Shown one piece after another: positions 53,238 to 57,362 of a DNA stretch of 57,362 nt. The stretch comes from Candidatus Competibacteraceae bacterium (lineage in GTDB: Bacteria; Pseudomonadota; Gammaproteobacteria; Competibacterales; Competibacteraceae). The position numbers and the translations under genes are program-made. Positions within the stretch are counted from its first letter, which is position 1; every line of letters starts with the position of its first letter. A model generated the notes under the pieces. It did no database searches and was not told where the DNA came from. It saw nothing but the letters and a program-made list of their open reading frames with translations. The stretch is from positions 1 through 57,362 of the forward strand of contig REEE01000188.1 of assembly GCA_007695245.1 (NCBI GenBank), read 5' to 3'.

Positions 53238-54344
53238 TCACGCGGTCGCGCCCAGCGCCAGCGCCCGTTCCCGGCGAGCGATGCGTTCGGCGGCGATGGC
53301 TTCTGGATCGTAACCCGCGGTGAATTCCGGCCAGCCGGCGGCATGGTTGCCAATCAGATCGACCAGCGCTTCGATGTGGGCTGGAGCCTCGTTCAAGGCC
53401 GGCAGGTAACGGTACCGGGCACCGCCGGCGTCCAGAAAGACCTCGCGGTTTTCAAGCGCGATTTCCTCCAGGGTTTCCAGGCAGTCGGCGGCGAAGCCAG
53501 GGCAGACCACATCCACGCTTCGCACCCCGGCGCGCGCCCAGTCGGCCAACAAGACGCTGGTGTAGGGTTTTAGCCATTCGGCGCGGCCGAAACGGGACTG
53601 AAACGCCACCGCCCACCGGTCGGCGGGCAGGCCCAGGCGCTCGGCGACCAATCGGGCGGTTTTGTGACACTCACAATGATAGGGATCGCCGGCCAGCAGG
53701 TTACGCTCGGGCAGACCGTGGAAGGAAAAGAGCAGCCGCTCGCCGGGGTGGTCGGCGCGGGCCGCGTGGATGCTGGCCGCCAGCGCGTCCAGGTAGCCGG
53801 GATCGTCGTGATAGTGGGTGATCAGCCGCAGTTCCGGCAACCAGCGCCAGCGTCGCAGCTCGGCGGCGACCGCGTCGAAGGTCGAGGCGGTCGTGGTGGC
53901 CGAGTATTGCGGGTAGAGCGGCAAAACCAGCAGGCGGCGGACGCCGGCGGCCCGCAGTTCGGCGAGGGCGGAAGGAATGGAGGGGTTGCCGTAGCGCATC
54001 CCGACCGCCACCCGCACCGGACCGGGAACGCGCTCCGCCAGGGTCGCCGCCACCGCCGCCGCCTGCCGGCGGCTGATGGCCAGCAGCGGCGAGCCTTCGG
54101 GCGTCCAGATGACTTGGTATTTACGCGCCGACTGGGCGGGCCGAACCCGGAGAATGATCCCGTGCAGGATCAGCCACCACAGCAGGCGGGGGATTTCCAC
54201 CACCCGTGGATCCCAGAGGAATTCGGCCAGATAACGGCGCACCGCGGCGGGCGTGGGCGCGTCCGGGGTACCGAGATTGGTCAGGAGTACGCCGACGCCG
54301 TCGGGTTGGTCGTGGCTGAAAGCCGGGGGAGCGCTGAGTTTCAT
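53238..54344 (-). CDS. hemH: Ferrochelatase HemH
   Basis: A 368-residue ferrochelatase inserting Fe(II) into protoporphyrin IX. The opening GVLLTNLGTPDAPTPAAVRRYLAEFL, the strand GMRYGNPSI, LYPQYSATTT, catalytic His in LLFSFHGLPERN, and a CECHKTA cysteine cluster are characteristic. The C-terminal extension is longer than in Bacillus, as usual in proteobacteria. It is the last of the core genes before the accessory tail. Confidence 0.97.
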   Translation of the reverse strand: MKLSAPPAFSHDQPDGVGVLLTNLGTPDAPTPAAVRRYLAEFLWDPRVVEIPRLLWWLILHGIILRVRPAQSARKYQVIWTPEGSPLLAISRRQAAAVAATLAERVPGPVRVAVGMRYGNPSIPSALAELRAAGVRRLLVLPLYPQYSATTTASTFDAVAAELRRWRWLPELRLITHYHDDPGYLDALAASIHAARADHPGERLLFSFHGLPERNLLAGDPYHCECHKTARLVAERLGLPADRWAVAFQSRFGRAEWLKPYTSVLLADWARAGVRSVDVVCPGFAADCLETLEEIALENREVFLDAGGARYRYLPALNEAPAHIEALVDLIGNHAAGWPEFTAGYDPEAIAAERIARRERALALGATA

Positions 54345-54426
54345 GGGAGGTTCGATTCCATAAATATTTAGACTTCACCGATGTTGGCGGGCATGGCTGA
54401 CGTTTCTCCGTTGGATAATGATTGCT

Positions 54427-55605
54427 TCAAGACTCGTTAGGCACTTTCGCGCCAGGTGGATGATCGGGATTCGGTTCGTCGGCATCGCGAATCAGCGTCA
54501 GGTTGCGGGGATTGGCGAGTTCGTAGCGCTGGCCCACGGGAAAAAGATCGCCATCCAGGCTGATCGGAATCCGGTCGCGGAAAGCTTGAATCACCGTATC
54601 GAACATCGATTGTTCGAATTTGACGCTGACACGGCGCGAGCGGTTGTCGAGTAGCAATTGCAGGGTAGCGCGGCCGTCGAACTGCTCGGGTTCGCGATCC
54701 AGGCGGATGACCCAGCCGGTCAGCGCACAATCCAGGCGCGGTTCGTTGCGCCGAAACTCGCGGGCGGCTTCTTCCAGCAAGCGGCCCGTTTCCCGGCTGA
54801 AGAAACGCCGAAGATTGGGGCGACCGGCTGGCCGGACCCGCGCCCAACCAAGTTCGAGCCGGATGCCGTGGCATTGCTGCGCCAACCGCGCCACGGCTTC
54901 GCAGAGGTTGGCGCTGATTCCCTGGGACACTCGGGTTTCAAAGGCGGCGAAGTCGTCGCTGGCGGCGGCGTCGTTCGCGGCCTGTTCCAGAGCATCCAGC
55001 GCCTCGGCCAGCCGATAGGTGACTTGGCGGGCGAAGGGTTCATCCTCCAGCAGGGATTGCTGGGTATGTCTACGCAGGATCGGAGCCACGGGCGAGAGCA
55101 GGGTGATGACGTAGCTGCCGACTTCGGACGGGCCGAGCCGGACCGCTTCCAGATACTGCACGGCTTCAGTCACTTTTCCGGCGTGATAGAACGGCCGGGG
55201 CTGGACCGCCGCGCAAGCCGCTGCCAGCAGCAGGTTTTCGGCTTCCTGATGCAGCAGAACGCCCTCCTGAAGCGCAATCGTGCCGTCGGCGGCGTGGGGA
55301 GCCGCCACGCGCAGCACGTCGGCGCCGGCGGCGAGCAAGTCGCGATAGATCAGCAGTTCGGAGCGGTCCTCGACTTGCGCCAGGGTGCGCAACGCTTCGG
55401 CCATGCGCTCGGGGTAATCGGCCACGTCTTCCCGGCTCGGCAGCAGAATTTCCCAGGTCCGGTGGGCGGCGTCCTGTTGGGTGTGGACGGTCGCCTTGTT
55501 GCCGATCCGGCCGGCTTCAGTCCACTGCTGGCCGGCCAGGTAGGCGCGGACATCCAGGTGGGAGAGGTGCCGGAAGAGCGCCGGATCGCGGATTTGCACG
55601 TTCAT
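54427..55605 (-). CDS. Unrecognised 392-aa protein coupled to DUF4365 gene
   Basis: I do not recognise a family. The protein is soluble and mixed alpha/beta, with a helix-rich centre (EGVLLHQEAENLLLAAACAAV, then ALDALEQAANDAAASDDFAAF) and a C-terminal beta-rich part (ATLQLLLDNRSRRVSVKFEQ). No Walker, HNH or zinc motif is evident. It follows the DUF4365 gene with a four-base ATGA overlap (55602-55605), so both are made together. With a nuclease-like upstream partner in an accessory neighbourhood, it could be a regulator, an immunity partner or a sensor of a defence module. Function unknown. Confidence 0.6.
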   Translation of the reverse strand: MNVQIRDPALFRHLSHLDVRAYLAGQQWTEAGRIGNKATVHTQQDAAHRTWEILLPSREDVADYPERMAEALRTLAQVEDRSELLIYRDLLAAGADVLRVAAPHAADGTIALQEGVLLHQEAENLLLAAACAAVQPRPFYHAGKVTEAVQYLEAVRLGPSEVGSYVITLLSPVAPILRRHTQQSLLEDEPFARQVTYRLAEALDALEQAANDAAASDDFAAFETRVSQGISANLCEAVARLAQQCHGIRLELGWARVRPAGRPNLRRFFSRETGRLLEEAAREFRRNEPRLDCALTGWVIRLDREPEQFDGRATLQLLLDNRSRRVSVKFEQSMFDTVIQAFRDRIPISLDGDLFPVGQRYELANPRNLTLIRDADEPNPDHPPGAKVPNES

Positions 55606-56084
55606 AACGCTTCCCCTCGTTCCGTTCGCGTCATCAGGGTGTGGATCGCTTCACTGTCGAATCGCTGCTGGCGCGGCAGGTGGACGGTCACGGTGGTGGT
55701 GTTTTCGGTATCGGATTGGCCCGCCAGCGACAGCCAGTAACCGCAGTGGCGCAGGCAAAGTTGGTCTTCGGAATGATGGAGCCAGTCCTCCGGCTGTTCG
55801 GGCATCAGGACGACGATCAACAGGCGGGGAACGATGACCTCGGCCCGCAGATCGTTGTAGTTTTTGACAGGCAGCGGGAAAGCCAAGTGGTGTTCCTGAA
55901 GCAGTTCGCGCGAACTGGCCTTGGCCTGAAATTCGATGCGGGGGCGCCGCCCGGCCTGCCCGATCAACATGCCGTCCACGCTGTCGTCATCCACCACTGG
56001 TTCGCAAACTTGGTAACCGGCGCGAGCCGCAACGGCGCTGATGTACGCCAGCGAGAAACGGGCTTTGCGTTGGTTGAGTTCCAT
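55602..56084 (-). CDS. DUF4365-like nuclease-fold protein
   Basis: A 160-residue protein. The segment FSLAYISAVAARAGYQVCEPVVDDDSVDGMLIG followed by IEFQAKAS has the DUF4365 pattern: Asp37 and Glu51-x-Gln53-x-Lys55, which fits a PD-(D/E)xK nuclease-like core. DUF4365 proteins occur in accessory and defence loci; activity is not established. It is upstream of, and overlaps, the 392-aa gene (ATGA at 55602). The pair stands between hemH and the toxin-antitoxin/IscB remnants. Confidence 0.65.
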   Translation of the reverse strand: MELNQRKARFSLAYISAVAARAGYQVCEPVVDDDSVDGMLIGQAGRRPRIEFQAKASSRELLQEHHLAFPLPVKNYNDLRAEVIVPRLLIVVLMPEQPEDWLHHSEDQLCLRHCGYWLSLAGQSDTENTTTVTVHLPRQQRFDSEAIHTLMTRTERGEAL

Positions 56085-56153
56085 GCGTTCTCCTATGCCG
56101 GTTATGACGCTGGCCCTGCTGGGGCATCAAGGCTGTAGAGCGCCACGATCCGG

Positions 56154-56291
56154 CTAATCCCGCCCTTCGATCACGCGCACGACCTCCAGCTTTTGCAGGT
56201 CAGCGAGCATTTCCTGAATGGGATGGCTGAGAGTGAAGATAACGGTGGCGGCTCCAGGTCTGCTGCTGAAATAATCGGTTTTCGATATAAT
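56154..56291 (-). pseudogene. Remnant reading frame (about 45 codons) of unknown gene
   Basis: A short frame with no standard start (the first sense codons after an in-frame stop read PIISKTDYF) ends VVRVIEGRD and includes FTLSHPIQEMLADLQKLE. It looks like the C-terminus of a small antitoxin-like protein, but I cannot name a family. It overlaps the scrambled end of the HigA remnant in another frame. Confidence 0.25.
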
Positions 56292-56601
56292 GGGTTGGCC
56301 GGTTCAACGCCCGCTTGCGCGAAAGCACTTCATACACCCGTTGTGGCGGACCGATATACGGTTTCAAATCAGCCACCGTCAGGCCCTGCTGCTCCATTCT
56401 AAATTTGATCGCCTCAATCGGGTCGGGCGGCAGTACCGGATGATGTTGCGCCTCATACACTTGCACCAGCGTGGCCAGCACATCCAGGCGGTCGCCTTCA
56501 GGGGTGCCAGGCATCGGATCATCAACCATCAGCAAGGCGATCTCTTCAAGCGCCGCCTCGTAATCAGCCTCGGTACGGATTGGACGAATATCCATTGTCA
56601 T
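56200..56601 (-). pseudogene. HigA-family antitoxin, C-terminus altered
   Basis: Residues 1-100 match HigA antitoxins with an XRE helix-turn-helix at the end (MDIRPIRTEADYEAALEEIA, GTPEGDRLDVLATLVQVYE, IEAIKFRMEQQGLTVADLKP). After SRKRAL, at about 56301, the family continuation (a helix and final DNA-binding part) is replaced by unrelated residues; the junction is the likely breakpoint or a frameshift. No HigB toxin gene is next to it. Its start overlaps the IscB fragment in another frame. Confidence 0.6.
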
Positions 56602-56854
56602 CAGATTTTCCGCGAGAGACCCCCACGGTTTCGGTCTCTCTGGCCAGCGCGATCCCGGTCATTTGACTCCCCGGATCGAGTTTGATCTTGAGCGGCTGTA
56701 AGACGGAATCGCACACTTCACGATCCACCAGTCGAATGGCAAACGGCATCCGCCGATGCACGCGGGCGCGACCTCTCGCCAGTAACTTCCTGGCACGCTT
56801 TTCACTACACGGCATCAGGGTTTTTTTGTGTCGATCCAATACAAAAACAGGCAT
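56564..56854 (-). pseudogene. iscB: IscB (OMEGA RNA-guided nuclease ancestor), 5' fragment
   Basis: The first 76 residues are a clear IscB N-terminus: PLMP-type start (FVLDRHKKTLMPCSEKRARK), an RGRARVHRRMPFAIRLVDR arginine-rich segment (bridge-like RRXRR domain) and the first RuvC motif KLDPGSQMTGIAL with its catalytic Asp. The rest, including the bridge helix, HNH domain and later RuvC motifs, is missing; after ETETVG the frame runs into unrelated sequence and stops. It cannot be an active nuclease. An omega RNA region remains upstream. Confidence 0.8.
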
Positions 56855-56859
56855 TTTGC

Positions 56860-57135
56860 ATTCTCCACAATGAGCTTACGCGCCTGGTGACAGAGCCTGA
56901 CGGCTCGCTCCCCTCGACAAGGTTGCGTACCGGCATCGCGTCCCGATCCGTTTCGTGCTGACCCCTGAGCGTGTCTGCAACCGGGACTTCGAGTGGCCGG
57001 GATTGAGGAAGCGTCCCGGCGTCGGTCTTGAACCTCTACGCAACGGAGCCCGATGTTCTGGGCTGAGTCTGGTCAACCTGGACTTGTGGTTTTAGCCACC
57101 ACAAGCCTCGCCCTTCAGGGCGGGGTAGTTGACGA
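56860..57135 (-). ncRNA. Omega RNA / HEARO RNA upstream of the IscB fragment
   Basis: The 275 bases before the IscB start hold a folded RNA-like region. Two hairpins are explicit: CCTCGCCC/GGGCGGGG (57106-57113 with 57118-57125) and CTTGTGGT/ACCACAAG (57083-57090 with 57098-57105), enclosed by a GTCAAC/GTTGAC stem (57072-57077 with 57128-57133), giving a three-way junction. Location directly 5' of iscB is the known position of the omega (HEARO) RNA. The exact ends and guide are not determinable here. Confidence 0.75.
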
Positions 57136-57144
57136 ACACAATCC

Positions 57145-57303
57145 TCAAGCAGCCTTTCTGAAAGACGCTACAGCAACGCCAATTCCATCTTGATAAGCCT
57201 GTTCGGCTTGTTTGAGCGCCAGTGATGTTACTTCTTCGCTATGATAAATTTCTCCACACACCTCGCAAATTTCAGCAGGAACCTTCTGAATAACGATAGT
57301 CAT
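57145..57303 (-). pseudogene. YgiT-type zinc-finger (MqsA-like) protein, N-terminally shortened
   Basis: A 52-residue frame (TIVIQKVPAEICEVCGEIYH) retains the second CxxC and the C-terminal helix of YgiT-type zinc-finger antitoxin-like proteins. The first CxxC is not intact: the frame upstream reads TNCPGLSGYPG with only one Cys before a stop codon. The gene is too short for the usual form (about 70-80 residues). It may be a remnant of a toxin-antitoxin pair. Confidence 0.5.
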
Positions 57304-57362
57304 TCCTGGGTATCCACTTAAGCCGGGACAGTTAGTAATTTCAATGGGTTAAATTTTGCCGG

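Noticed and set aside
56200-56601. Functional HigBA toxin-antitoxin pair
   Set aside because: The antitoxin end is not normal, and no HigB-like toxin gene lies next to it.
56564-56854. Active IscB nuclease
   Set aside because: The HNH and the later RuvC motifs are missing, so only a 5' fragment remains.
1-57362. CRISPR array
   Set aside because: No set of regularly spaced identical repeats was found in the window.

Overview
The window is GC-rich chromosomal DNA of a gammaproteobacterium. The core gene order is typical of that class: rpoE-rseA-rseB-rseC-lepA-lepB-DUF4845-rnc-era-recO with nadB divergent from rpoE; ratA-ratB facing bamE; fur facing recN; nadK divergent from hrcA-grpE-dnaK-dnaJ. 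Glycogen phosphorylase, a GH31 alpha-glucosidase, a phasin-like gene behind a TTGC-N3-GCA operator-like site, and a sodium/solute symporter-type sensor kinase would fit a carbon-storing organism such as the Competibacter group. That placement is inference, not proof.

Layout. 1-3.9 kb: the 3' end of dsbC, then minor type IV pilins (fimT-pilV-pilW-pilX) with an enlarged PilX and no pilY1 or pilE. 4.0-7.2 kb: GH31 alpha-glucosidase and an AIM24-like protein. 7.5-13.5 kb: a signalling cluster of a small conserved protein, a REC-only response regulator, a membrane pseudo-kinase fused to a DnaQ-type exonuclease, a small membrane protein and a symporter/histidine kinase hybrid. 13.5-17.4 kb: truncated IclR regulator, thyA, phasin-like gene, HDOD protein, larE. 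17.4-19.4 kb: a graveyard of accessory fragments (chemoreceptor, two HsdR 5' ends, Fic) around an intact DUF3800 gene, next to tmRNA (ssrA) and smpB. 20.6-31.2 kb: ratAB, bamE, fur, recN, nadK, the heat-shock operon and recO. 31.2-40.6 kb: era to rpoE, and nadB. 40.6-54.4 kb: glgP, two glycosyltransferases, a sirtuin, and housekeeping enzymes (GMP/IMP nucleotidase, cysQ, zapE, 2-hydroxyacid dehydrogenase, dtd, proline iminopeptidase, HAD phosphatase, hemH). 54.4 kb to the end: an accessory tail with an unrecognised 392-residue protein coupled to a DUF4365 nuclease-like protein, a damaged HigA antitoxin, a truncated IscB with its upstream omega (HEARO) RNA, and an N-terminally shortened YgiT-type zinc-finger protein.

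Control seen in the sequence: a perfect CIRCE element before hrcA, a sigma32-like promoter before dnaK, a sigmaE-like promoter before rpoE, rho-independent terminators after tmRNA, dnaK and glgP, a 17-bp hairpin in the glgP leader, and paired operator-like repeats before thyA and the phasin-like gene.

The least explained elements are the 392-aa/DUF4365 two-gene unit, the truncated IscB with a retained omega RNA, and the exonuclease/pseudo-kinase fusion in the symporter-kinase cluster.
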